Positions 43,393 through 52,404 of a DNA stretch of 64,000 nucleotides are shown here, piece after piece. A program made the position numbers and the translations under genes. Position 1 is the first letter of the stretch. Each line of letters begins with the position of its first letter. This stretch comes from Variovorax sp. PAMC26660 (GTDB lineage: Bacteria; Pseudomonadota; Gammaproteobacteria; Burkholderiales; Burkholderiaceae_C), in assembly GCF_014302995.1 (NCBI RefSeq), contig NZ_CP060295.1, positions 5,571,501 through 5,635,500 of the forward strand. Direction: 5' to 3'. A model generated the notes under the pieces. The model ran no database searches and was not told the DNA's origin. It was given only the letters and a program-made list of their open reading frames with translations.

Positions 43393-44211
43393 ATGAATCC
43401 CCCCGCCACTATGGCCTCGCACGTCATCGGCCTGCCGATGGACGGTGGCGCGCAGGTCGAGGCGATGTTCTCGGCCGATCCCAAGGCGCGCTTTGAACTG
43501 CACTGGCATGCGGAGTGGAGCGTGGGCGCCATCCTTGAAGGCCGCTGCGAGTTCACCTGCGGCGGCGAGCGACAGGTAGCGCAGACGGGCGATCTGGTCG
43601 TGATGGCGCCGTTCGCGCTGCACACGGCCGGCGTCAGCCCGCAGGGCTTTCGCATGGTGATGCTGTATGTGCCGCATGCGTGGGTCGCGGCGCGCTTCGG
43701 CTGGCCCGAGGATCGGCGCGGCGTGCTGCATCGCGGGGTCTGGCAGGACAGGGCCAAGGCCGATGCGTTGGGCGACGCCGCGCTGTCGCAAGACGGCGAG
43801 CAGGTCGGTCGCCTGCTGGAGCAAATTCTTCGCGCCCAGAGCGGCCGCGAACTGATGGCGGTCGAGCGCCGGATGGGCGACGCCCGTGTCGAAGCGGTCT
43901 GCAATGCCCTGGAACTGGAAGACGCCTGCCGCATCGACCCCGGCGCGCTGGCGCAGCGGCTGGGCGTGTCGCGCGAGCACTTTCATCGCCTGTTCCGCAT
44001 GGCCGTCGGCATGACGCCGGCCCACTATGCGCGGCTCGCGCGGATCGGACGGGCCAAGGTGCTGCTGCGAGAAGGCCGCGCGCAGGCCGATGTGGCGGCG
44101 CAGTGCGGCTTCACCGACCAGGCCCATTTCTCGCGGTGGTTTCGCCGCTGCTTCGGCGTGACGCCGGGCAACTACATGGCCGAGCGGCAGCGGGTGACAA
44201 GGGCTGCGTGA
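43393..44211 (+). CDS. AraC family transcriptional regulator
   Basis: A 272-residue regulator. An N-terminal cupin sensor domain (FELHWHAEWSVGAILEGRCEFTCGG...GDLVVMAPFALHTA) precedes a C-terminal double HTH (LAQRLGVSREHFHRLFRMAVGMTPAHY and QADVAAQCGFTDQAHFSRWFRRCFGVTPGNY). The last 81 bp lie within a 137-bp sequence repeated at 50244-50380 upstream of dusA. This suggests that araC and dusA were once neighbours. Confidence 0.9.
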   Translation: MNPPATMASHVIGLPMDGGAQVEAMFSADPKARFELHWHAEWSVGAILEGRCEFTCGGERQVAQTGDLVVMAPFALHTAGVSPQGFRMVMLYVPHAWVAARFGWPEDRRGVLHRGVWQDRAKADALGDAALSQDGEQVGRLLEQILRAQSGRELMAVERRMGDARVEAVCNALELEDACRIDPGALAQRLGVSREHFHRLFRMAVGMTPAHYARLARIGRAKVLLREGRAQADVAAQCGFTDQAHFSRWFRRCFGVTPGNYMAERQRVTRAA

Positions 44212-44267
44212 GAAAACCGGGGCCTTGTGCGCCCGATGTCAGGGCCGATGCCCACGACAGGAACCCG
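44131..44267 (+). repeat. 137-bp direct repeat, left copy
   Basis: It covers the araC 3' end and the bases after it. Aligned with 50244-50380 without gaps I count 7 mismatches in 137 (about 95% identity). The right half of this copy resembles the dusA start (MRPMSGPMPTTG-like codons) but leads nowhere, so this is a broken junction. Confidence 0.85.
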
Positions 44268-44342
44268 GCCGGACAGGCCGACCCACTGTCCTTGGCTCAC
44301 CGCGCTGACTCCGCGACGAATGGGAGCCTTCATGCTTGGCTG

Positions 44343-45368
44343 TCAAGGTGGGGCGGCTTGGAGGCGCTTCAACGCTTCTTCCGAATAAGGCTTGCATCCT
44401 TCGAGGCGCGGCAGCTGGTTCGAATCCATGATCGTGAGGTGGATCTGCGTGAACCCGTAGTGGCACAGGCGGGTCGGATGCAGCGGGGTGACGATCGCCT
44501 CGCTGCGCGTGCGCGAATCCAACATGAACGGCGCCTGGGGGCGGTCGACTTCGTCGAAGAGCGCGCGTGTCTTGGGGGAGCCGTTCAGGGTCTGGCGGCT
44601 CCTGAAAACCACGACCGGGTCGCCGAAGGTTGGGCGTTGAGCGGTTTTTTCGTCCTGGTAGAGCAACACCATGGGCGTGCGGATGAGTGCTTCGGATGCG
44701 GCGTCCAGGCCCTCGAATGTCAGGACGTCGATGGGCGCGAACAGGTCGTAAGGCGCCAACGGCCTGGCGCAGGTGGGCGGATCGGCGAAGACCCAGAGAT
44801 GATGGTCGTCGAAGACCACGAGCCGCGGCACGGGTGAGACGAGGCCGTCCCCGCACTGCTGCTTGTCGTTGTGCCACACGTCGAAGCGACGCTGGGCGAC
44901 CTCGCCGTACTTCGGGCGACTGGCCTGCGACGCGGTCGCCACAAGAATGATCTCGCCTTGTGCCAGGTCGGCGTTCCTGCTGGATGTCGCGCTGATGCCC
45001 AGCAGGCGGAAGCCGGTGTCCCGATGCGCGGACATTGGCCGATGGAAATAGTCGCCAAGATTCACGAATCCGATGGGACTCACGATGTCGAGGGCGAGGT
45101 TCCAGTCCGGATGCGCTCCTTGCGGCAGGCCCAGCAATTCGAGATGTCCGCAGGGTTCGTTGCGCAGCACTGTGACATAGCAATCGTGGAAGCCGTGGAA
45201 GTCGAGGCCGTTGTCCAGACGGATCAAGGGGGCGGCGGCGGGAGTTTCGTCGACCGCATAGGCGCTGTCTCTCTCCGTGTGCTCAACGTGCGGGATGAAC
45301 GGGAAGCAGCCTTGCAGCACAAAGAGGGGCAGCAGGATCGACCAGCGGAGAAAGTGCGCGAGGGTCAT
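44343..45368 (-). CDS. Hypothetical lipoprotein
   Basis: A 341-residue protein. The N-terminal signal ends with a lipobox-like VLQGC (Cys about 21). No domain is recognised. Several cysteines occur (HDCYVTVLRNEPCGH, QQCGDG, PTCARP, LCHYG), suggesting a disulfide-stabilised envelope protein. It is the first gene inside the 6-kb segment bounded by the direct repeats. Confidence 0.75.
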   Translation of the reverse strand: MTLAHFLRWSILLPLFVLQGCFPFIPHVEHTERDSAYAVDETPAAAPLIRLDNGLDFHGFHDCYVTVLRNEPCGHLELLGLPQGAHPDWNLALDIVSPIGFVNLGDYFHRPMSAHRDTGFRLLGISATSSRNADLAQGEIILVATASQASRPKYGEVAQRRFDVWHNDKQQCGDGLVSPVPRLVVFDDHHLWVFADPPTCARPLAPYDLFAPIDVLTFEGLDAASEALIRTPMVLLYQDEKTAQRPTFGDPVVVFRSRQTLNGSPKTRALFDEVDRPQAPFMLDSRTRSEAIVTPLHPTRLCHYGFTQIHLTIMDSNQLPRLEGCKPYSEEALKRLQAAPP

Positions 45369-45737
45369 GGGGCTTTGGGGATTCGTCTTGTAGGCGCGTA
45401 CCAGGAGGAAGATCGTTCACGCGTCTAGGCATCGGCCCAGAGCTTGAACGCGCATTGCGTGGGCAGGTCGACACCGGAGATGTGATCGCGAAGTTTAGGG
45501 CTGCGCTGATCAAGTCCCCTGTTGGCCTGCGAGGGCGCGCTGCTGGAGAGCACAGCGCTGTTCTGCAGGCCAGCGGCTTGAAGGTGGGCACCGGCACGAT
45601 CGTGGACGCCATGCACCATGTCGCCGGTGCGGCAATAGCGTGGGTTGTGCGGCTTCGCCAAGCTCGAGGGAACTTGCGGCGCCGATTGATTCGCGGCGCG
45701 GGTTCTGTAAGTAAATGCAGTTACAGTTGGCCGCGTC
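45369..45737. other. 369-bp gap holding an IS remnant
   Basis: No intact gene is present. The central part (45484-45610) is a fragment of an IS5-type transposase, described separately. The rest, including the 70 bases before the histidine kinase start, shows no clear promoter, terminator or inverted repeat. Confidence 0.4.
45484..45610 (+). mobile_element. IS5-family transposase remnant
   Basis: The plus strand encodes KFRAALIKSPVGLRG and then AVLQASGLKVGTGTIVDA. This matches the IS5-family pattern (V-x-KFRxLLE ... GLKVGTGTIVDATII...) just before the second catalytic Asp region. Both ends of the transposase and any terminal repeats are missing, and the frame after VDA no longer fits. It is a decayed fragment, not a functional element. 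Confidence 0.55.
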
Positions 45738-47627
45738 ATGGGTCTACGAAATGAAGCGCTCGGGTGGCGCTTGCTGCTGCTGCTGCTGCTGATGCTCGCG
45801 GTCATGGGACTGGGGTGGAGCGCCCCGGCGCGTGCTGCGGTGCTTGTGGAGCAGGCACAGCTGACGCTGGCCCTGCGCGGCCAGGCCCCTGCTGACCCCC
45901 AAAAGCCGCAGACTGTCACGCTGCCTTATCACTGGGATCAGCGGCAAGGTGCGGTCGATGGCGAGGCACGGTTTTCGTTCGAGATACCGGCAGACGATCC
46001 CACCACGCCTGTGGCGCTGTTCGTGCCGCGTGTGGGCAACAGTTTTCGTGTGTCGGTGAATGGCCAGGAACTGACGCGGTTTGGCGCCTTCCCACCGGGG
46101 CCCTACGACGATGCCTCCTTTGCGCCGCAGTATTTTGTGCTGCCAGCTTCGGGCTCAGCGTCGCCGCAGCGCGTGGAGATCGTCATCGCGGCGCAGGCCG
46201 CACGGCAGGGCGGGCTGTCGCCGGTGGTGGCGGGCCGAGAGGCCGAGATACGCCCGTTGTACGAGCGTGCCTTGTTCTGGCAAATCAGCGGTGGGCGCTT
46301 CATCACCATCGTGAGTGGCGTGCTGGGGGCGCTGTCGCTGCTGGTGTGGCTGCGCCAGCGCGAATCGATCTACCTGTACTACGGTCTGGGTGAATTGTTC
46401 TGGTCGCTGCAGACGGCACGCGTGCTGTTCACGCATGCACCGTTGCCCTGGCCCTGGTGGGGCGTGCTGCCGCTGGCGGCCTTCCAGGCGGCAGTGCCAC
46501 TGGTGTGCCGCTTCGCCCTGGCGGTGGTGGGCCGCGACGATACCCCTCTGGCACGCCTCCTGGGCCTGATGGCGTGGTTGGCGCCGGTTGTGGCCGGGTT
46601 GGGCATCATGGTGCCATGGCTGTGGCTGATGCCGCTGTGGCAGGGGCTGAACCTCGCGGCGGGACTTGCGATGACGGTTGTGGTCGTGCGCGTGGCGCTG
46701 CGCAGTGCCGTCCTGGAGCACCGCGTGCTGGGCTTGGCCGTGCTGTTGATCGTGTTGTGCGCTGCGCGCGACATCTGGGTCATGCGCACCTCGCCTCAAG
46801 CCTACGAGATGGTGCCCTGGATCCGCTTCGCCTGGGTTGGGTTCGCCATTTCGCTGGCCTGGGTCATCGCCGAGCGCATGCGCAAGGACGCCCGGGCGAT
46901 GGTGGAAATGAACGTCACGCTGGAGGCGGAGCTCGCCGAGCGCAACAGCGCTCTGGAGGCTTCCTTCGTGCGCGAACGAGAAGGAGAGAAAGCGCGCGGC
47001 GCTCTCGAGGAACGCCAGCGCCTGGTGCAGGACCTGCATGATGGTCTTGGGGGGCAACTCGTGGGGCTGCTGCGGATGGCCCAGCAGCCAGGGGCGGCGC
47101 GCGAGGATGTCACGCTGCACCTGCGCGATGCGGTGGATCAACTGAAGCTCACGGTGGACGCCATGCACGCCGATGAGGGCGACGTGGCCTCGACCCTGGG
47201 CAGCGTGCGCTACCGGCTGGGACCGCGCCTGCAGGCGGCCGGCATCGATCTGCACTGGAATGTCAGCCGGCTGCCAATGATGACCGGTTGGAGTTCACGT
47301 GAGTCCCACCAGCTGCAGATGCTGTTGTTCGAAGCGTTCGCCAACATGATGGCGCACTCGGCCGCGACGCGGGCCAGCCTGACCGCGCGCCTGGTGCCCG
47401 TCGGCGGCGCCGACGGTGCGACGGGGGAGGCCATCGAGGTCAGACTGTGCGACAACGGCTGCGGCTTCGATGCAAACGCCAGGTTCGCCGGCAGAGGATT
47501 GACGAACATGCGCGCGCGCGCTGCCGCGCTCGGGTGCACGCTCACGCTGTGCTCGCAGCCTGGGGAGACCTCCCTTTGCTTGCATCTGGTCGTGTCGGCG
47601 GCGATGGTCCCGAAGTTGGAGCCGTAG
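45738..47627 (+). CDS. Sensor histidine kinase (7TMR-DISM-like sensor, HisKA_3)
   Basis: A 629-residue membrane kinase. A signal/anchor rich in leucines (encoded by six CTG repeats) is followed by a periplasmic beta-sandwich domain (40-190) like 7TMR-DISM extracellular domains and about seven membrane segments (190-390). A coiled coil leads to the dimerisation motif ERQRLVQDLHDGLGGQLVGLL with H434. The ATPase motifs are EAFANMMAHSAA and LCDNGCGFD...GRGLTNMRARAAALG. HisKA_3 kinases normally pair with LuxR-type regulators; none is adjacent. Confidence 0.9.
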   Translation: MGLRNEALGWRLLLLLLLMLAVMGLGWSAPARAAVLVEQAQLTLALRGQAPADPQKPQTVTLPYHWDQRQGAVDGEARFSFEIPADDPTTPVALFVPRVGNSFRVSVNGQELTRFGAFPPGPYDDASFAPQYFVLPASGSASPQRVEIVIAAQAARQGGLSPVVAGREAEIRPLYERALFWQISGGRFITIVSGVLGALSLLVWLRQRESIYLYYGLGELFWSLQTARVLFTHAPLPWPWWGVLPLAAFQAAVPLVCRFALAVVGRDDTPLARLLGLMAWLAPVVAGLGIMVPWLWLMPLWQGLNLAAGLAMTVVVVRVALRSAVLEHRVLGLAVLLIVLCAARDIWVMRTSPQAYEMVPWIRFAWVGFAISLAWVIAERMRKDARAMVEMNVTLEAELAERNSALEASFVREREGEKARGALEERQRLVQDLHDGLGGQLVGLLRMAQQPGAAREDVTLHLRDAVDQLKLTVDAMHADEGDVASTLGSVRYRLGPRLQAAGIDLHWNVSRLPMMTGWSSRESHQLQMLLFEAFANMMAHSAATRASLTARLVPVGGADGATGEAIEVRLCDNGCGFDANARFAGRGLTNMRARAAALGCTLTLCSQPGETSLCLHLVVSAAMVPKLEP

Positions 47628-47652
47628 CTTCAAGGTCGAGGCTTGAATGCAA

Positions 47653-48579
47653 TCATGGCGCTCTTGTTTGCTCATTCAGCGGCCGGCAAACCTCCAGCAC
47701 CACCCCGCGCAGCCACCGATGCGCGGGGTCCCGATCAAGACGCGGATGCCACATCTGCGACACGGTGATCTGCTCGGTGGGCATCGGTAGTGGGAACGAG
47801 CACAGCGTGCCCCGTGCCCTCAGGTGCTCGAAGTACGAAGACGGTATCAGCGCCACCAGGTCGGTCGCGGCCGCTATCGACAAGGCAGTGCTGAAGCTGG
47901 GCACCACGACGGCGGTATTGCGCACCAGCCCCATCGCCGCGAGCGCGTCGTCCACCGGTCCCACCGTCCGGCCGTGGCGTGACGTGACCACGTGGTTGCA
48001 GGCGGCGTAGCGTTCGGCAGTGATCTCGGGCCCGGCGAGCAGGGGATGGCCCTCGCGCACTGCGGCGACGAAGCGGTCGCGGTAGAGCGCCTGAACGCGC
48101 ACCTCCGGGCCCGACTCGCCGAGAACGCCGACATCCAGATCTATCAATCCCTCGCGAAGGGGACGAACGTCCTTGTCCGGCTTGGGCGCGAAGCGCAGGC
48201 GAACGCCTGGTGCTTCGTGCGCGGCGCGAGCCACGAGCTGATGCGCGAAGCCCTCGATGAAGCCGTCGTTGGCCCGTATGGTGAACAGTTGCTGGAGCGT
48301 GCGCGGGTCCATGCTCTCGCCGGCGGACTGAAGCACCGCGCGTGACGCCTGCACCAACTCCCTGACGCGGTCGCGCAGTGCCAGCGCATGCGGCGTGAGC
48401 ACCATCGCGCGACCAGCGCGCACGAGCAATTCATCTCCGGTCGATTCCCGCAATCGCGCGAGCGCCCGGCTCATGGCCGATTCGCTCAAACCCAGGCGCT
48501 CGGCGGCCTTGGCGACGCTGCTCTCGGAAAGAAGTGCGTTCAACGCAAACAGCAGGTTCAGGTCGGCTTCTGTCGGCAT
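47653..48579 (-). CDS. LysR family transcriptional regulator
   Basis: A 308-residue regulator: DLNLLFALNALLSESSVAKAAERLGLSESAMSRALARLRES (winged HTH), then an effector domain with the second-lobe segment LSIAAATDLVALIPSSYFEHL. It is divergent from an MFS exporter with 140 bp between starts, so it most likely controls the exporter. Confidence 0.9.
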   Translation of the reverse strand: MPTEADLNLLFALNALLSESSVAKAAERLGLSESAMSRALARLRESTGDELLVRAGRAMVLTPHALALRDRVRELVQASRAVLQSAGESMDPRTLQQLFTIRANDGFIEGFAHQLVARAAHEAPGVRLRFAPKPDKDVRPLREGLIDLDVGVLGESGPEVRVQALYRDRFVAAVREGHPLLAGPEITAERYAACNHVVTSRHGRTVGPVDDALAAMGLVRNTAVVVPSFSTALSIAAATDLVALIPSSYFEHLRARGTLCSFPLPMPTEQITVSQMWHPRLDRDPAHRWLRGVVLEVCRPLNEQTRAP

Positions 48580-48719
48580 GCCCGAACCTATCACGGCTGC
48601 GATGGTTTCGACAGGCGCCACATGCAGGGACAAGCTGCGCGCCACGCGCTGTGCAAGCCATTCGCGCAGTCCTAAGCTGGCTTGGCGCAATAGAGCGTGC
48701 CTCTCCCGATTGCCCAATC

Positions 48720-50141
48720 ATGTTGTCTTCTACGCTTCGACCGAACTCTTCTTTCACCCTGCCTCGCACCGTCGAAACCCAGGAGGTGAATGCGGATGGC
48801 CTGCCTCTGCCGCGGCGCTTCGCAGCCGTCGCCGCGATCCTTGGTGCAGGCGTGCTGGTGGTGCTCGACGGCGCCATCGCCAACATCGCGCTGCCAGGCA
48901 TTGCCCGGCAACTGCAGGCGACACCCACCGATGCCGTCTGGATCATCACTGCCTACCAGCTGGCCGTGGTCATGTTCCTGTTGCCGGCTTCCGCTGTCGG
49001 GGAGCGGTTCGGGTATCGGCGCGTGTTCGCCGGTGGTGTCGCGCTATTCACCGCGGCGTCGGTGTTGTGCGCGTTGGCCCCATCGCTGCCATGGCTCGTG
49101 GCCGCGAGGTGCCTTCAGGGCCTGGGCAGTGCAGCCGTGATGCCCCTTGGGTTGGCGCTCTTGCGCTTCACCTATCCACGTCGATTGCTGGCGCGCTCTA
49201 TCGCCTGGAATGCGCTTGCCATCGCGGCCGCTTCCGCAGCGGGCCCCACCCTTGGCGCTTTCATACTCTCCGCGGCGAGTTGGCCATGGCTCTTTGCGGT
49301 GAACCTGCCGATCGGCCTCCTCGTGCTCGTCGCCTGTGCAGGGTTGCCGAGCCCGGCGCGCTCGATGCGCCCCATCGACGTGTGGAGCATCGCGCTCAAC
49401 GCAGTCATGTTCGCCGCCTTCGTGCTCGGGAGTGACCGGCTGGTGGCGCATCCGTTGCAGGGCGGCGCGTTGCTCGCCTTGTCGATCGTTTGCATGGTCT
49501 TGCTGGTACGACGCGAAATGCCGAAGGCGGCGCCGTTGATCCCGCTCGACCTGCTGCGCGTGCATTCATTTCGGCTCTCGGTCATTGCCTCCGTGTGCTG
49601 CTTCACCGGCCAGATGGCCAGCCTTGTGGCACTGCCGTTCTACATCCAGCACGAACTCGGCCAGAGCGCGGTGACCGCCGGCCTCTTGATGACCCCGTGG
49701 CCTTTGGCGGTGATGCTGGCTGCGCCGCTGTCGGCACGTCTGGCCCGGCGCGTGCCGAGCGCCTGGCTGTGCGCGGTCGGAGGCGCGTGTTTCGCGAGCG
49801 GCCTGGCCCTGTGCGCCCTGTGGCCGTTGCATGGCGACGCGGCCTTGCCGATCGCGTTGTTCACCGGTCTCGCCGGCCTGGGCTTCGGCTTCTTCCAGAC
49901 GCCGAACAACCAGAACATGCTGCTCTCGGCACCCAAGGAACGCAGCGGAGCGGCCGGTGGCGCGCAAGGCACCGCCCGGCTCACGGGGTTGACGCTCGGC
50001 AGCCTGATGATGAGTCTGATGTTCGGGCTGCTGCCGGCGCACAGCGCCGTGCACTGGGGCCTGGCGGTGGCGGCACTGGCTGCTTTGGCCGGAAGTGGGG
50101 TGAGCTTGCTCAGGAGCCCTGCACGCGCCGGGGGCGTCTGA
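48720..50141 (+). CDS. MFS transporter, DHA2 (EmrB/QacA-like) family
   Basis: A 473-residue drug:proton antiporter with about 14 membrane spans. Motifs include VVLDGAIANIALPGIARQL (motif D1), GERFGYRRVFAGGV (motif A) and the motif C-like GPTLGAFILSAASWPWLFAVNLPIG. It is probably an efflux pump under the divergent LysR. It lies at the right end of the 6-kb segment bounded by the direct repeats. Confidence 0.9.
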   Translation: MLSSTLRPNSSFTLPRTVETQEVNADGLPLPRRFAAVAAILGAGVLVVLDGAIANIALPGIARQLQATPTDAVWIITAYQLAVVMFLLPASAVGERFGYRRVFAGGVALFTAASVLCALAPSLPWLVAARCLQGLGSAAVMPLGLALLRFTYPRRLLARSIAWNALAIAAASAAGPTLGAFILSAASWPWLFAVNLPIGLLVLVACAGLPSPARSMRPIDVWSIALNAVMFAAFVLGSDRLVAHPLQGGALLALSIVCMVLLVRREMPKAAPLIPLDLLRVHSFRLSVIASVCCFTGQMASLVALPFYIQHELGQSAVTAGLLMTPWPLAVMLAAPLSARLARRVPSAWLCAVGGACFASGLALCALWPLHGDAALPIALFTGLAGLGFGFFQTPNNQNMLLSAPKERSGAAGGAQGTARLTGLTLGSLMMSLMFGLLPAHSAVHWGLAVAALAALAGSGVSLLRSPARAGGV

Positions 50142-50243
50142 CCGGCATCGGCAGTCGATGGCGCGCATCGCTGCCGAAACAATCGGCAAGCGCTTGCAGT
50201 TCGTCGAGGGTGGGGTGGCGATCGCGCTGCCGGCCCTTGCCGA

Positions 50244-50380
50244 TCGCGGTGGTTTCGCCGCTGCTTCGGCGTGACGCCGGGCAACTACATGACCGGGCGG
50301 CAGCGGGTGACAAGGGCCGCGTGAGAAAATCCGGGCCTTGTGCGCCCGATGTCCGGGCCGATGCCCACGACAGGATCCCG
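50244..50380 (+). repeat. 137-bp direct repeat, right copy
   Basis: About 95% identical to 44131-44267. It begins with the last codons of an araC gene (WFRRCFGVTPGNYM-like, then TGA) that has no upstream part here and runs into the dusA start. It is therefore the tail of the ancestral araC next to dusA. Confidence 0.85.
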
Positions 50381-51371
50381 CGTTTTGGAAGAGAAGGTCA
50401 TCTCCGTTGCCCCGATGATGGATTGGACAGACCGTCATTGCCGGTACTTCCATCGCCTGTTGTCGCGCCATGCGCTGCTCTACACCGAGATGGTGACCAC
50501 GGGTGCGCTGATCCACGGCGACGTGCCCCGGCACCTTCGCTTTCATGCCGAAGAACACCCCGTGGCGCTGCAACTCGGCGGCAGCGAGCCGAACGACCTG
50601 GCGCATTGCGCCAAGCTGGGCGAAGAGTGGGGTTACGACGAGATCAACCTGAACTGCGGCTGCCCCAGCGAGCGCGTGCAGCGCGGTGCCTTCGGTGCCT
50701 GCCTGATGAACGAGCCTCAGCTTGTGGCCGGCTGCGTGAAGGCGATGGTCGACGTGACGAACGTGCCGGTCACGGTCAAGCACCGCATCGGCATCGACAA
50801 GATCGAGAGCTACGAGTTCGTGCGCGACTTCGTCGGCAAGGTCAGCGAGGCGGGTTGCCAGACCTTCATCGTGCATGCGCGCAATGCGTGGCTCCAAGGC
50901 CTGAGCCCGAAGCAGAACCGCGAGATTCCGCCGCTGCGCTACGCGCTGGTGCACCGGCTCAAGCACGACTTTCCGGCGCTGAATTTTTCCATCAACGGCG
51001 GCATCTCGGTCAACGAACAGGTGCACGAGCACCTGCGGTTGCTCGATGGCGTGATGGTTGGGCGCGAGGCGTACCACAACCCCTGGTGGCTGGCCGAGTG
51101 GGACGCCGAGTTCTTCGGCGCCGCGCCGCAGTCGCTCACGCGCGAAGAAGTCGAGTCGCTGATGTGCGACTACATGGTGCGCGATGCTGCGGAGCATGGC
51201 ACCAACTGGTGGTCGATTGCGCGGCACATGCTGGGCCTGCGCAACGGCCTGCCAGGCGCACGCCGCTGGCGCCAGGTCTGGAGCGATCACAAGCTCAAGA
51301 CGCGCCCACCGCACGAGGTGATGGCGCTCGCGCACGAGCCTGTGGCGCAGGCTGCCGAACCGGCCGTCTGA
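50349..51371 (+). CDS. dusA: tRNA-dihydrouridine(20/20a) synthase DusA
   Basis: About 340 residues. It has the DusA hallmarks SVAPMMDWTDRHCRYFHRLL, ALQLGGSEP, NLNCGCPSERVQRGAFGACLM (catalytic Cys), VKHRIGID and the DusA-specific HARNAWLQGLSPKQNREIPPL. FMN-dependent, it reduces U20/U20a in tRNA D-loops. Starts at GTG 50340, ATG 50349 or ATG 50361 are possible; 50349 is chosen and none has a clear RBS. Its first 32 bases are part of the duplicated 137-bp repeat. Confidence 0.92.
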   Translation: MSGPMPTTGSRVLEEKVISVAPMMDWTDRHCRYFHRLLSRHALLYTEMVTTGALIHGDVPRHLRFHAEEHPVALQLGGSEPNDLAHCAKLGEEWGYDEINLNCGCPSERVQRGAFGACLMNEPQLVAGCVKAMVDVTNVPVTVKHRIGIDKIESYEFVRDFVGKVSEAGCQTFIVHARNAWLQGLSPKQNREIPPLRYALVHRLKHDFPALNFSINGGISVNEQVHEHLRLLDGVMVGREAYHNPWWLAEWDAEFFGAAPQSLTREEVESLMCDYMVRDAAEHGTNWWSIARHMLGLRNGLPGARRWRQVWSDHKLKTRPPHEVMALAHEPVAQAAEPAV

Positions 51372-51515
51372 GCGCGCGTCGGCACAGCCGACACACACCT
51401 TCTCCGAATGACCAGGAACGCGCCCAGGCGTGTTTCGTGGGGACGCGCGCGCCATACGAAGGGCTGCAGAAGCCCATTCCCCGGGCATTTCGACTTCTTT
51501 TTATAGAACGGTGTT

Positions 51516-51529
51516 TTGAAACATTTCAA
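51516..51529. promoter_or_regulatory. Candidate IclR-type operator
   Basis: TTGAAACATTTCAA has perfect TTGAAA/TTTCAA arms around CA. It resembles the KdgR/IclR-family consensus (TGAAAC-type half-sites around an AT centre) and lies 76 bp before the IclR gene start. Autoregulation is the likely role. Confidence 0.5.
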
Positions 51530-51604
51530 TAACAAGTGTGAGTGTTCCGCCACTTTTTGCTGAAGAATAAAGAGCGTCAGGGGAAACACAAAAAAAGGTT
51601 CTGC

Positions 51605-52396
51605 ATGCATATGAGCGAAGCTGTTGGCAGCAAGGAAGAAGTGAGCGCGCTGGCACGTGGCTTGGCATTACTCAAGGTGATCGGCATGGCCGGCACATCG
51701 ATGGGCAACCGGGAATTGGCTGACACGACGGGCATTCCCAAGGCCACCGTGTCGCGCCTCACGTCGACGCTGGTGGGCGCGGGCTATTTGCGCCAGTCGC
51801 AAGACAGCGAGCGTTTCAGCCTGGGGCCGGCGCTGCTCGACATGAGCAGCCGCTACCTGCGGCATTTCGACCTGCGGACGGTGGCCCGTCCGCATCTGGC
51901 GGAACTGGCCGAATTCGCGGGGGCCAGCGTGCACATCGGCGTGCGCGACGAACTGGACGTGCTTGTGATCGATTCGCTGCGGCCGCGCTCGGCGGTCATC
52001 AGCTCGCGCATCGAGGTCGGCACACGCCTGGCCATCGTCACCTCGGCGGGCGGTCGCGCCTATCTCGCGGCGTTGCCCGCCGTCGAGCAGGCGGCGCTGC
52101 TGGAGGAGATCCGCCTCGAAAGCGGCGAGAACTGGCCGGCGATGGAGCCCCGGCTGATGGCCGGGCTCGAGGAGTACGCCCGCGAGGGCTACTGCAGCTC
52201 GTTCGGCGAATGGCACCCCCACATTCACGCCCTGGGCTTTGCCCTGGAGGGGCCGCGCGGCGAACGCTACGCCGTGAGCTGCGGCGGCCCCGCCTACCTG
52301 CTGCCCAGGGAAATGATGCTGACGCGCGTGGCACCCCACCTGCTGGTCACGGCCCAACGCATCGCCGCCGAGGCCGGGACGGCCAAGACGGGCTGA
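51605..52396 (+). CDS. IclR family transcriptional regulator
   Basis: A 263-residue regulator. The HTH is SALARGLALLKVIGMAGTSMGNRELADTTGIPKATVSRLTSTLVGAGYL. The C-terminal IclR effector (GAF-like) domain runs RTVARPHLAELAEFAGASVHIGVRDELDVLVI...SAGGRAYLAALP. RBS AAGG lies six bases before ATG 51605. No metabolic gene shares its orientation immediately downstream; the GntR gene converges on it. Targets are unknown. Confidence 0.88.
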   Translation: MHMSEAVGSKEEVSALARGLALLKVIGMAGTSMGNRELADTTGIPKATVSRLTSTLVGAGYLRQSQDSERFSLGPALLDMSSRYLRHFDLRTVARPHLAELAEFAGASVHIGVRDELDVLVIDSLRPRSAVISSRIEVGTRLAIVTSAGGRAYLAALPAVEQAALLEEIRLESGENWPAMEPRLMAGLEEYAREGYCSSFGEWHPHIHALGFALEGPRGERYAVSCGGPAYLLPREMMLTRVAPHLLVTAQRIAAEAGTAKTG

Positions 52397-52404
52397 AGAC
52401 GCGG

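Noticed and set aside
44405..44425. GTTCGAATC, resembling a tRNA T-loop
   Set aside because: No acceptor, D or anticodon stems can be built around it; it lies inside the lipoprotein gene.
45774..45791. Six CTG repeats at the start of the histidine kinase
   Set aside because: A trinucleotide repeat in a leucine-rich signal segment. Length changes keep the frame, so there is no switching effect; ordinary for a signal peptide.
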